A DNA stretch of 64,000 bases, from assembly GCF_007896895.1 (NCBI RefSeq), contig NZ_VOGW01000197.1:18480-82479 (forward strand), given 5' to 3'. This DNA comes from Streptomyces misionensis (lineage in GTDB: Bacteria > Actinomycetota > Actinomycetes > Streptomycetales > Streptomycetaceae). The notes under the pieces were generated by a model, which was not told the DNA's origin, did no database searches, and was given only the letters and a program-made list of their open reading frames with translations. Shown in pieces: positions 33,338-41,291 of the stretch. Every line of letters starts with the position of its first letter. Position 1 is the stretch's first letter. The position numbers and the translations under genes are program-made.

Positions 33338-34015
33338 ATGAGACGGGCTACCCGAAACGGTGTGATCGTCACCGTCGCCGCCTCCGGCGCGATGGCGCTG
33401 GCGTGGCCGGTGTCCGCCGCGTTCGCGGCCGACGGCGCGAGCGCCGACGGCGTCGCGGCCGGCTCGCCCGGACTGATCTCCGGCAACGGCATCCAGCTGC
33501 CGGTGGACGTCCCGGTGAACGTGTGCGGCAACACGGTCGACGTCGTGGGACTGCTCAACCCGGCCATGGGCAACAGGTGCGCCAACGACGCGGGCGGCAC
33601 CGGTGGCGGAGCGGGCACCTCCGGCGGGGCCGTGGCCCACGGCGGCGCCGCGCATTCCCCGGGGGTGATCTCCGGCAACGGCGTCCAGCTGCCCGTCGAT
33701 CTGCCCGTCAACGTCAGCGGCAACAGCGTCGACGTGGTGGGACTGCTCAACCCGGCCATGGGCAACACCTCCGTGAACGGCGGCGGCGAGATTCCGCGGC
33801 ACCCGGTCACGCCCACGCCCGAGCCGCCGGCCCCCGTCCGGCACCACCCGGCCCGGCCGGCGCCGCACGCCCCGCGCCCCGCACCGGAGCCGGCGGCCGG
33901 CACGCTGGCCCACACCGGCGCGGACCTAACCGCCCCCGCGGCGGCCGCGAGCGCGGCGCTCCTGCTCACGGGCACGATCCTCTACCGCCGCTGCCGTCCG
34001 GCCCGCGGCCGCTGA
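33338..34015 (+). CDS. Long chaplin with two chaplin domains and sortase anchor
   Basis: A 225-residue cell-wall-attached chaplin, part of the hydrophobic amyloid sheath that lets aerial hyphae leave the water surface. Residues 1-31 are a signal peptide. Chaplin domains lie at about 43-84 (GLISGNGIQLPVDVPVNVCGN) and 107-147. A Pro/His-rich spacer precedes the LAHTG class-E sortase motif at 190-194, a hydrophobic helix (199-215) and a basic tail RRCRPARGR. Domain 1 has both conserved Cys (63, 81); in domain 2 they are Ser127 and Ser145. This layout matches ChpA-C of S. coelicolor. It would be fixed to peptidoglycan and might seed the short chaplins. Confidence 0.92.
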   Translation: MRRATRNGVIVTVAASGAMALAWPVSAAFAADGASADGVAAGSPGLISGNGIQLPVDVPVNVCGNTVDVVGLLNPAMGNRCANDAGGTGGGAGTSGGAVAHGGAAHSPGVISGNGVQLPVDLPVNVSGNSVDVVGLLNPAMGNTSVNGGGEIPRHPVTPTPEPPAPVRHHPARPAPHAPRPAPEPAAGTLAHTGADLTAPAAAASAALLLTGTILYRRCRPARGR

Positions 34016-34144
34016 CCCCCCACCACGTCCCAGGCCTCCACCGGCCACCGGGCCCCCACCGTCCGCCACCGACCGGACGCCGGCCCGGTGGAGCCTCACG
34101 GCGACACCGAACTCCCCTACCGGGGCGGGCAGTAGAGTGACCGG

Positions 34145-34666
34145 GTGACGGACGGCATACGACGACGATGGCGAACGCTGTCACCACGCACGCGTGCGCT
34201 CCTCCTCGTCCACGCCGCCGGATTCCTGGAGGGCACCGGCACGCACGCCGCCGACCTGGCACAGCGCGGCCTGCACGCCTACTCCTCCTACGCGCTCCCG
34301 GCCCAGGTGTTCTTCGTCGCGCTGATCGTCCTCGACCCGCTGGTCGCCGTCCTGGTGCTGGGCGCTCGTCCGGTGGGAGTGCCGCTGGCGGTTGCCGTCA
34401 TGGCGGCGGACGCGTTCGCCAACTGGTTCGTCAACTGGTCCTGGCTGTGCGCCGACTGGTCGCGGCTGCTGCGGCCCGTGGGCCTGCTCCCCATCACCCT
34501 CTTCGCGCTGTTCGTCCTCGCGACGTCCCGCCCTCTGTGGCGCGCGCTGTCGGCCGATCCTGCCGTGGCGTGGGCGCCGCCGATCCGGGAGGATGCTCCG
34601 GACGGTCCGCCGAAGGGCCGTACGGACCACGGCAGTCAGCCCCGACGGAACGGAGCGCACCGATGA
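34145..34666 (+). CDS. Four-helix integral membrane protein, unknown
   Basis: A 173-residue membrane protein starting at GTG 34145. Hydrophobic segments are at about 18-32 (weak), 50-75 (ALPAQVFFVALIVLDPLVAVLVLGA), 78-96 (GVPLAVAVMAADAFANWFV) and 112-131 (LRPVGLLPITLFALFVLATS). The C-terminal 35 residues are charged and probably cytosolic. No family recognised. Its stop overlaps the ATG of the following GNAT gene (ATGA), so the two are translationally coupled and may act together. Confidence 0.72.
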   Translation: MTDGIRRRWRTLSPRTRALLLVHAAGFLEGTGTHAADLAQRGLHAYSSYALPAQVFFVALIVLDPLVAVLVLGARPVGVPLAVAVMAADAFANWFVNWSWLCADWSRLLRPVGLLPITLFALFVLATSRPLWRALSADPAVAWAPPIREDAPDGPPKGRTDHGSQPRRNGAHR

Positions 34667-35517
34667 CCTCTTCCGCCCCCCAGGACCTCGTCGTCACCCA
34701 GGCCGGCCCCGCCGACTGGCCGGTGATCAGCGGGTGGGCGGCTGCGGAGGGCTGGAACCCCGGGCTGTCCGACGGGCCCGCGTTCTTCGCTCAGGACCCC
34801 GAGGGCTTCTTCCTCGGCCGGATCGACGGGGAGCCGGTCTCGGCCGTCTCCGTCGTCAACTACGGCGCGGACTACGCCTTCCTCGGCTGCTACCTCGTCC
34901 GCCCCGACCTGCGCGGCCAGGGCCACGGCCTCACCACCTGGAAGACCGCCCTGGCCCACGCCGGGAACCGTACGGTGGGCCTGGACGGAGTCGTCGCCCA
35001 GCAGGACAACTACCGCCAGTCCGGCTTCCGGTTCGCCTACCGCACCATCCGGTACACCGGCACCGCGCCCGAGGCCGCCGTGCCCGCCGGAGTCCGGCCG
35101 GCCGGCCCCGCCGACCTCGCCGCGATCACCGCCTATGACGCCGCCTGCCATCCGGCCGACCGGCCCCGCTTCCTCGCCGAGTGGCTCACCGCCCCCGGCC
35201 ACCGCGCCTTCGTCCGCCACGACGGCGGCCGCCTCACCGGCTACGGCGTCATCCGCCACGGCCACGACGCCCTGCGCGTCGGCCCGCTCCTCGCGGACAC
35301 CGCCGAGGACGCCCGCGCCCTGTTCACCGCGCTGACGGCCGAGGCCGCCGGCCGCGAACTCGCCGTCGACGTCCCCGAGCCCAACGCCGACGGCATCGCC
35401 CTCGCCGAAGCGGCCGGCCTCGCCCCGTCCTTCGAGACGGCCCGCATGTACACCGGCCCCGTCCGCCCCCACGCCCAGGAACGGGTGTTCGGCGTGACCA
35501 CCCTCGAACTGGGCTGA
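34663..35517 (+). CDS. GNAT-family N-acetyltransferase, two-domain
   Basis: A 284-residue cytosolic acyltransferase. The N-terminal GNAT domain (about 8-135) has FFLGRIDGEPVSAVSVVNYG and the acetyl-CoA motif CYLVRPDLRGQGHGLTTWKTAL near 77-97 (R-x-x-G-x-G/A). The second half (about 140-284) is a shortened acyl-CoA-N-acyltransferase-like domain with YGVIRHGHDALRVGPLLADTAEDARALFTAL. This two-part form is common in actinobacteria; the substrate is unknown. Its ATG overlaps the stop of the preceding membrane protein. Confidence 0.82.
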   Translation: MTSSAPQDLVVTQAGPADWPVISGWAAAEGWNPGLSDGPAFFAQDPEGFFLGRIDGEPVSAVSVVNYGADYAFLGCYLVRPDLRGQGHGLTTWKTALAHAGNRTVGLDGVVAQQDNYRQSGFRFAYRTIRYTGTAPEAAVPAGVRPAGPADLAAITAYDAACHPADRPRFLAEWLTAPGHRAFVRHDGGRLTGYGVIRHGHDALRVGPLLADTAEDARALFTALTAEAAGRELAVDVPEPNADGIALAEAAGLAPSFETARMYTGPVRPHAQERVFGVTTLELG

Positions 35518-35566
35518 CGCGCAATTCCGTTGCCGCACCCACTCCCGCGTGATCGAGTGGGCCGCC

Positions 35567-36349
35567 ATGGAGAGAGACGAGATCCTCGCCCTGTACGACC
35601 GGGCCCTGCGCGAGCACGCCGCACCCGACGGTCCCGGCGCCCGCGTCGAGCGGGCCGGGCGGGTGGTACGGCAGATCGCGGCGCACGGCTGGAACGGAGT
35701 GCTCTGGTCCGCCCTCGACGAGAGGGGCGCGGACGAGGCGATCCGGGAGCAGATCGCCCGCTTCACCGCCCTCGGCCACGACTTCGAGTGGAAGCTCCAC
35801 GGCCACGACCGGCCCGGCGACCTCGGCGCCCGGCTGACCGCGGCCGGGTTCCGGGCCGAGCCGACCGAGACACTGATGATCGGCGAGATCGAACGGCTCG
35901 ACCTGTTCACCGGCCTCCCCGACGGGGTACGGCTGGTGGAGGCCACCGACGCGGCCGGGGTGGACCTCGCCGTGGCCGTGCACGAGCGGGCCTTCGGCAC
36001 CGACGGCAGCGCCCTGCGCCACCACCTGCTCGACCGGCTGGCCGCCGACCCCGGCACGGCGGCCGCCGTCGTCGCGCTGGCCGGCGACGAACCCGTCAGC
36101 GCCGCCCGGCTGGAACTCGTCCCCGGCACCCCGTTCGCCGGGCTGTGGGGCGGTGGCACCGTCGAGGCCTGGCGGGGGCGGGGCCTGTACCGCGCCCTCG
36201 TCGCCCACCGTGCCCGCGTCGCCGCCGCCCACGGCCGCCGCTACCTCCAGGTCGACGCCTCGCCCATGAGCCGCCCCGTCCTGGAACGCCTCGGCTTCCT
36301 CGCGCTCACCACCACGACGCCGTACCTGTACGAACAGCCCGGCCGCTGA
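35567..36349 (+). CDS. GNAT-family N-acetyltransferase
   Basis: A 260-residue cytosolic acyltransferase. The N-terminal 100 residues (ERDEILALYDRALREHAAPDGPGARVERAGRVVRQI and EWKLHGHDRPGDLGARLTAAGF) are typical of a GNAT subgroup in Streptomyces. The catalytic domain includes AVVALAGDEPVSAARLELVPG and the acetyl-CoA loop GGTVEAWRGRGLYRALVAHRARVAAAHG near 195-220, then LQVDASPMSRPVLERLGF. ATG 35567 suits the family; GTG 35549 is possible. Follows another GNAT on the same strand after 49 nt and may be co-transcribed. Substrate unknown. Confidence 0.85.
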   Translation: MERDEILALYDRALREHAAPDGPGARVERAGRVVRQIAAHGWNGVLWSALDERGADEAIREQIARFTALGHDFEWKLHGHDRPGDLGARLTAAGFRAEPTETLMIGEIERLDLFTGLPDGVRLVEATDAAGVDLAVAVHERAFGTDGSALRHHLLDRLAADPGTAAAVVALAGDEPVSAARLELVPGTPFAGLWGGGTVEAWRGRGLYRALVAHRARVAAAHGRRYLQVDASPMSRPVLERLGFLALTTTTPYLYEQPGR

Positions 36350-36355
36350 CGGCGG

Positions 36356-36613
36356 TCAGCGGCGCGCCCGGTCGAGTGCGCTCACCCCCACCGCCGCCAG
36401 GGCGATCTGGATGAGCCACTCGATCCAGTCCGGCCCCCTGGTGTCCGCGACCCCGATCCCGGCGGCGATCGCCGAGCCCACCAGCGCGGCCACGATGCCG
36501 ACGACGATGGTCCACAGAATCCCGATGTGCTGCCGCCCCGGCACGACGAGCCGGCCCAGCACACCGATGATCAACCCGATGACAATGGCGCTGATGAGGC
36601 CTGATATCTCCAT
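36356..36613 (-). CDS. GlsB/YeaQ/YmgE-type stress-response membrane protein
   Basis: An 85-residue membrane protein with three hydrophobic helices: ISGLISAIVIGLIIGVLGRLVVPG, IGILWTIVVGIVAALVGSAIAAGIG and IEWLIQIALAAVGVSAL. The G-rich first helix and R-L-V-V-P-G-x-Q turn match the transglycosylase-associated (YeaQ/YmgE/GlsB) family, linked to general stress in other bacteria. ATG 36613 has GGAGGGG five nt upstream. A likely target of stress sigma factors, but no promoter was confirmed. Convergent with the GNAT gene. Confidence 0.87.
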   Translation of the reverse strand: MEISGLISAIVIGLIIGVLGRLVVPGRQHIGILWTIVVGIVAALVGSAIAAGIGVADTRGPDWIEWLIQIALAAVGVSALDRARR

Positions 36614-36832
36614 CTTTACCCCTCCGAACGGCATACCCCTCGCTGGTGAAGGTGCCCGCTGGGGGCGCGGCCACGCCGGGCCGGTTTATTGCCTGGACTT
36701 TCTGTTCACCGCCGCTTCATGCCATGTACCTTTCAAGCCGTCGACGCGTGTAGAACCCTCGAACCCCGTTCTACGCGCGCAGATTCGCGCCGCAACTCCT
36801 CTTCCCCACACCCCACAACGGAGGTTCGCCGG

Positions 36833-38317
36833 ATGCTCGGATCCAGGAGATCCCGACGCAGACTCACCACCGCGCTCGCCGGCTTCGGCCTGCTCCTGAC
36901 CGGAGCCGCCGTCCAGGCCGGTGCGAGCACCCCCGCCCGGGCGGCGACCGCGACCACCCATCGCGTCCTGTTCGACAACGCCCACGCCGAGACGGCCGGC
37001 AACGCCGACTGGGTCATCTCCACCAGTCAGCCCGACCCGCTCGCCCAGAACCCCTCTCCGTCGGCCGAGACGGACTGGACCGGAGCCCTGTCCTCCTGGG
37101 GCGTGGCATTGCAGAAGACCGGCGGCTACAGCCTGAAGACGCTGCCGTCCGGCCAGAGCCTGAGCTACGGCGGCTCGTCCGCGCTGGACCTGTCCAACTT
37201 CGACACCCTGGTCCTGCCGGAGCCCAACACGCTGTTCACGGCCGCCGAGAAGACGGCGATCATGAACTTCGTGAAGAACGGCGGCGGCCTGTTCATGATC
37301 TCCGACCACACCGGCGCCGACCGCAACAACGACGGCGCCGACGCGGTCAAGATCCTCAACGATCTGATGACGAACAACAGCGTCGACTCCTCCGACCCGT
37401 TCGGCTTCTCGATCGACGCCCTCGACATCAGCTCCGGCTACCCGGCCGCCATCAGCGACAGCACCGACCCGGTGCTGAACGGCTCCTTCGGCAAGGTCAC
37501 CAAGAGCCTGATCGCCGACGGGACGACCGCCACCCTCAAGCCCGCCGACAACTCCTCCGTCAAGGGCCTGGTCTACCGCAGCGGTTACTCGGGCAACACC
37601 GGGGCGTTCTTCCTGACCAGCACCTTCGGCAGCGGCCGCGTCGCCTTCTGGGGTGACAGCTCCCCGATCGACGACGGCACCGGCAGCCCCGGCAACACCC
37701 TGTACGACGGCTGGAACGACTCCGGCGCCACCAACGCGCCCCTCGCCCTCAACGCCACCGCGTGGCTGGCCGGGGCCGGCGGCACCAGCGGCGGTGGCAC
37801 CGGCGGTGGCGGCACGGGCGGCGGTGGCACGGGCGGCGGTGGCACCTGCACCGCGGGCCAGCTCCTGGGCAACAACGGCTTCGAGTCCGGCAACACCGCC
37901 TGGAGCGCGTCCAGCGGCGTCATCACCAACTCCACCAGCGAGTCGCCGCGTTCGGGCTCGTACTACGCCTGGCTCGACGGCTACGGCACCGCCACCACCG
38001 ACACGCTCTCCCAGACGGTGACGATCCCGGCCGGCTGCACCTCGGCCAAGCTGAGCTTCTATCTGCACGTCGACACGGCCGAGACCGCCGCCACCGCCTA
38101 CGACACCCTCAAGGCCCAGGTGCTCAACGGCTCCGGCACGGTCCTCGGCACCCTGGCGACGTACTCGAACCTGGACGCCGCCTCCGGCTACACCCAGCGC
38201 AGCTTCGACCTCAGCGGCTACGCCGGGCAGACCGTCACCCTGAAGTTCACCGGCACCGAGGGCTCCAAGTACCAGACCTCGTTCGTCCTGGACGACACCG
38301 CGCTCGACGTCGCCTGA
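36833..38317 (+). CDS. Secreted protein: GATase-like domain, Gly/Thr linker, C-terminal binding domain
   Basis: A 494-residue exported protein. Residues 1-40 (RRLTTALAGFGLLLTGAAVQAGASTPARAAT) are a signal peptide. Residues about 43-320 form a Rossmann-like domain resembling DUF4350/ThuA-type class-I amidotransferase-like folds (FDTLVLPEPNTLFTAAEKTAIMNFVKNGGGLFMISDHTGADRNND). A repetitive linker of GGGGT units is at about 318-342. The C-terminal 150 residues (LLGNNGFESGNTAWSASSGVI through FVLDDTALDVA) are a carbohydrate-binding-like beta-sandwich common on Streptomyces secreted enzymes. No catalytic residues could be assigned; likely a polymer-associated hydrolase. GGAGG is upstream of ATG 36833. 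Confidence 0.72.
   Translation: MLGSRRSRRRLTTALAGFGLLLTGAAVQAGASTPARAATATTHRVLFDNAHAETAGNADWVISTSQPDPLAQNPSPSAETDWTGALSSWGVALQKTGGYSLKTLPSGQSLSYGGSSALDLSNFDTLVLPEPNTLFTAAEKTAIMNFVKNGGGLFMISDHTGADRNNDGADAVKILNDLMTNNSVDSSDPFGFSIDALDISSGYPAAISDSTDPVLNGSFGKVTKSLIADGTTATLKPADNSSVKGLVYRSGYSGNTGAFFLTSTFGSGRVAFWGDSSPIDDGTGSPGNTLYDGWNDSGATNAPLALNATAWLAGAGGTSGGGTGGGGTGGGGTGGGGTCTAGQLLGNNGFESGNTAWSASSGVITNSTSESPRSGSYYAWLDGYGTATTDTLSQTVTIPAGCTSAKLSFYLHVDTAETAATAYDTLKAQVLNGSGTVLGTLATYSNLDAASGYTQRSFDLSGYAGQTVTLKFTGTEGSKYQTSFVLDDTALDVA
37786..37848 (+). repeat. In-frame Gly-rich linker repeat
   Basis: Imperfect 15-bp units encoding GGGGT, repeated about four times inside the secreted protein gene. The nearly identical units (GGCGGTGGCAC core) could allow copy-number slippage that alters linker length without shifting the frame. 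Confidence 0.7.
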
Positions 38318-38332
38318 GCCGAGGAACGCGCA

Positions 38333-38360
38333 GGGGGTGGGCCCGGCGGGGCCCACCCCC
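38333..38360. terminator. Bidirectional GC-rich terminator
   Basis: Perfect 12-bp arms GGGGGTGGGCCC (38333-38344) and GGGCCCACCCCC (38349-38360) around GGCG. It lies between the convergent stops at 38317 and 38364, so it can end both transcripts. Confidence 0.85.
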
Positions 38361-38363
38361 TCG

Positions 38364-41105
38364 TCATGCCGCCGGCACGGTCCGCTCCGGGGTGTTCCAG
38401 CCGGAGACCCGCACCCGGGGGGCCGCGCCGTGCAGATCGGCGGTCCGGTAGACGGCGGTCAGCGTCACCGACTCGCCCGGCCACAGCCCGACCTCGTTGT
38501 CCGACCAGCGCACCGGCAGCACCGGCGCCCCGCGCCCGTCCACCAGGTGCACATCCGTCAGCAGCGACGGCGTCGCCCCGTCCGAGGTGTTCCGCAGTGT
38601 CACGGTCGTGGTCGACACACCGCCCGCGGACCGGGTGCCGGCCGTCACCGCCACCGGGACCCGGGCCATCGACTCCAGGCCGGTGAGGTCGGCGTGGCCG
38701 GTCGTCGGCGTGTACCACCAGGTGGTGTGCTCCCAGTCGAGGACGTCGGGCCGGGTGGAGAGCCAGTACACGTTCCGGCTCACCTCCCGGCCGTCCGCGC
38801 CGGTCAGCACCAGCCGCAGCAGATACGTCCGGGCCAGCCCGGGGACCGACTCCGGCAGGGTCAGCGCGGTGGTGTGGGCCCCGTCCCCGGCCACCGACAG
38901 CTCGTCGGCCCTGCCGTCGTAGCGCAGGGTGCCGTCGGGGTCGAAGAGCGTGGCCCGCGCGGTGAGACCGTGGACGGCCGCGTGCCGGTTGTTCACCACC
39001 GCCACCGACCGGTCGTCGTAGGAATACTGGATGTGCAGCGGCTCGTTGGCCTTCTTCGCGCCGAAGTAGGCGCCGCCCTGGTCGAGGTAGCGGTCGGTGA
39101 GCTGCCAGTGCAGGGACGTCCAGCCGCTGTTGAACATCCAGTGCACGACCCCGGTGGCGGGCGCGTCGGGGGCCGTCGCGTTGCGGCCGTACGCCTCGAA
39201 CTGGGCGCGGACGTTCTCGTACTGGGCCAGCTGCGCCTTGCGCACGTAGTCGGCGAGGCCGGCGGGGGAGCCGTAGCGGGCGGCGAGGGCCTCGTCGTAC
39301 AGCGCCAGCGTGCCGAAGGTGGCGGAGGGCGAGCGGTGGTACTGCTTCGCCTTCGGGTCCTTCCAGAGGCTGTCGAGTTCGGCCGGGGTGAGCATCCGGC
39401 GCAGGGTGTCCAGGGTGGGGATGCTCGGGCCCGCGCTGGTCTCGGAGTTGAAGCCGGTGGCGCCGCCCTCCCGCTCGGCGTACCAGTAGCCGGGCGGCAC
39501 CCAGTCGTAGGGGCCGGTCATCTTCATGCCCGAACGGCCCAGCCGCGGCGAGGACTTGTCGGACGCGGCGGGGATCACCGGGAGGTTCCAGTCGGCGTCC
39601 CGCAGGGCGTCCAGGTAGTTCTTCTCGATCCTGGCGTCGGGCGCGAAGTCGCTGCCGATCAGGAAGGACAGCACGCTCGGGTGGTCGCGCAGCCGGGCGG
39701 CCTCGGCGGCCATCGACGCCTTCGCCACCGGATAGTCGCCCGGGGACCACTTCTCCCCGTTCTCCGTGCCGTTGACCTGTCCCTCCCACTTGTCGCAGCA
39801 CTCCCAGCCGGGCAGGGTCAGCACGCCGTACCGGTCGGCCAGCGCGAAGAACTCGTCCGGTTCCAGGTGCCCCTCCAGGCGCAGGGTGTTGAGACCGAGG
39901 TCGACGGCGTACCGCAGCCGGTCCTCGGCGTAGCCCGCGTCCCAGCGCAGGAACTCGTCCGGTGACCAGCCGCCGCCCTTGACCAGCAGCGGGCGCCCGT
40001 TGATCCGGTACTGGCGGGCCCCTGCGGCGTTCAGCGGCGCCCGGACGTCCCGGATGCCGAAGGTCTCGCGCGCGGTGTCCGAGGGCGTACCGGACACGCT
40101 CGCGGTGAGGTCGAGGGAGTACAGCGGCTGCCCGCCCATCCCGGCCGGCCACCACACCCTCGGCGCGGTGAGGCGCAGCCCGGGCACGTCGGCGGGGGAG
40201 AAGACGACGGTCCTCGTCTCGTGCGCGGCGAGCCGTACGGTCGTGCGCAGTCGCGCCCCGGCGGCCCGGCCGGTGACCTCGGCGGTGACCGGCGCGCCGG
40301 TGTCGTTGCGCACCTTCGCCCGCACGGTCAGGTCGGCGGTGGCCAGGGACGGCACGGCCAGCCTGGTGACCACGTGCGCGTCGCGCAGCGCGACCGGGCC
40401 GCCCCGGCGCACCAGTACGTCGCGGACGATGCCCATGTTCCGGTCCGGCGGCGGCTGGAGCCAGTCGAGCCACCCCATGGTCAGGTCCTTGCTCGGCTCG
40501 TTGGGCCGGATCCGGAAGGCGACCGCGTTGCGGCCTTCCCGGACCAGCTCGGTCACGTCCAGCTCGTGCCGGGTGTACGCGCCGGTCACCTGCGCGGCGC
40601 CGGCCACCCGGTGGCCGTTGACGTAGACGTCGGCGGCCGAGACGACCCCGCTGAAGTCGAGGAAGGTGCGCCGGCCGGTGTCGCGCACGACGAAGTCGGC
40701 GCGGTACCACCAGGGCACCTCGAAGTCGGCCTTCGGGACCTTCGCCAGGTTGGTGGAGCGGAAGGGGTCCGGGTACTTCCCGGCGGCGAGCAGCGCGGCC
40801 AGCACGGTGGAGCGCGGGCCCGCCGGGTACCAGCCCCGCGCCGGGTAGCCGGGGGAGGAGACGGCCACCGGGGAGTCGTCCGTGCGCGCCGTGGACTGGA
40901 TGGCGTATCCGGCGAGCGGGGTGGCGGTGCCGGCGGCCGAGGCCACCTCGGTGGTCCGGGCCGGGGCCATCGGCGCCGCGACCGGCCGCAGCGAGGGCCC
41001 GGAGGAGCGGGGGTCCACCCAGGCGCCGGTGGCGAGGGAGCCGAGCAGGGCGAGGAGGCCGGTGGCCGCGGCGAGCCTCAGGCCGGGGGCGGGGCGAGGG
41101 AACAC
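38364..41105 (-). CDS. csxA: Exo-beta-D-glucosaminidase (GH2, CsxA type)
   Basis: A 913-residue exported enzyme that removes glucosamine from the non-reducing end of chitosan oligomers. A signal peptide (LRLAAATGLLALLGSLATGAW) is followed by a GH2 sugar-binding domain (PWWYRADFVV, FSGVVSAADVYVNGHRVAG), a beta-sandwich domain and a TIM barrel. Predicted acid/base is Asp in FLIGSDFAPD near residue 486, and the nucleophile Glu in TGFNSETSAG near 555; this IGSD plus NSE pair is the mark of the CsxA branch rather than mannosidase or galactosidase. Ig-like domains end the protein. GTG 41105 follows CTGGAG and fits the signal peptide better than TTG 41126. A palindromic operator is 23 bp upstream. 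Confidence 0.9.
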   Translation of the reverse strand: MFPRPAPGLRLAAATGLLALLGSLATGAWVDPRSSGPSLRPVAAPMAPARTTEVASAAGTATPLAGYAIQSTARTDDSPVAVSSPGYPARGWYPAGPRSTVLAALLAAGKYPDPFRSTNLAKVPKADFEVPWWYRADFVVRDTGRRTFLDFSGVVSAADVYVNGHRVAGAAQVTGAYTRHELDVTELVREGRNAVAFRIRPNEPSKDLTMGWLDWLQPPPDRNMGIVRDVLVRRGGPVALRDAHVVTRLAVPSLATADLTVRAKVRNDTGAPVTAEVTGRAAGARLRTTVRLAAHETRTVVFSPADVPGLRLTAPRVWWPAGMGGQPLYSLDLTASVSGTPSDTARETFGIRDVRAPLNAAGARQYRINGRPLLVKGGGWSPDEFLRWDAGYAEDRLRYAVDLGLNTLRLEGHLEPDEFFALADRYGVLTLPGWECCDKWEGQVNGTENGEKWSPGDYPVAKASMAAEAARLRDHPSVLSFLIGSDFAPDARIEKNYLDALRDADWNLPVIPAASDKSSPRLGRSGMKMTGPYDWVPPGYWYAEREGGATGFNSETSAGPSIPTLDTLRRMLTPAELDSLWKDPKAKQYHRSPSATFGTLALYDEALAARYGSPAGLADYVRKAQLAQYENVRAQFEAYGRNATAPDAPATGVVHWMFNSGWTSLHWQLTDRYLDQGGAYFGAKKANEPLHIQYSYDDRSVAVVNNRHAAVHGLTARATLFDPDGTLRYDGRADELSVAGDGAHTTALTLPESVPGLARTYLLRLVLTGADGREVSRNVYWLSTRPDVLDWEHTTWWYTPTTGHADLTGLESMARVPVAVTAGTRSAGGVSTTTVTLRNTSDGATPSLLTDVHLVDGRGAPVLPVRWSDNEVGLWPGESVTLTAVYRTADLHGAAPRVRVSGWNTPERTVPAA

Positions 41106-41127
41106 AGACGGTCTCCAGGCTCGCAAA

Positions 41128-41146
41128 GTTAGGAAACTTTACTAAC
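41128..41146 (-). promoter_or_regulatory. Palindromic operator upstream of csxA (CsnR-box-like)
   Basis: The plus strand reads GTTAGGAAACTTTACTAAC, a 19-bp near-perfect palindrome with a single mismatched pair. It resembles the AGGAAA/TTTCCT-type palindromes reported upstream of Streptomyces chitosanase genes and bound by the ROK-family repressor CsnR. It lies 23-41 bp before the start, so it probably overlaps the promoter or leader. Confidence 0.7.
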
Positions 41147-41291
41147 CGGGCTTAAGCTAGGCGGCCCCCCGGGCACTGTCAACGACCGTCGCCCCGGCGC
41201 CCGCTGAACATCCGTCACCTTCCTTCTCCCGGCGCCACGATTCTCGTAAGGTCCCCTACCCGACGCCTCCCCGACGGTCCCAGGAGTCCTC

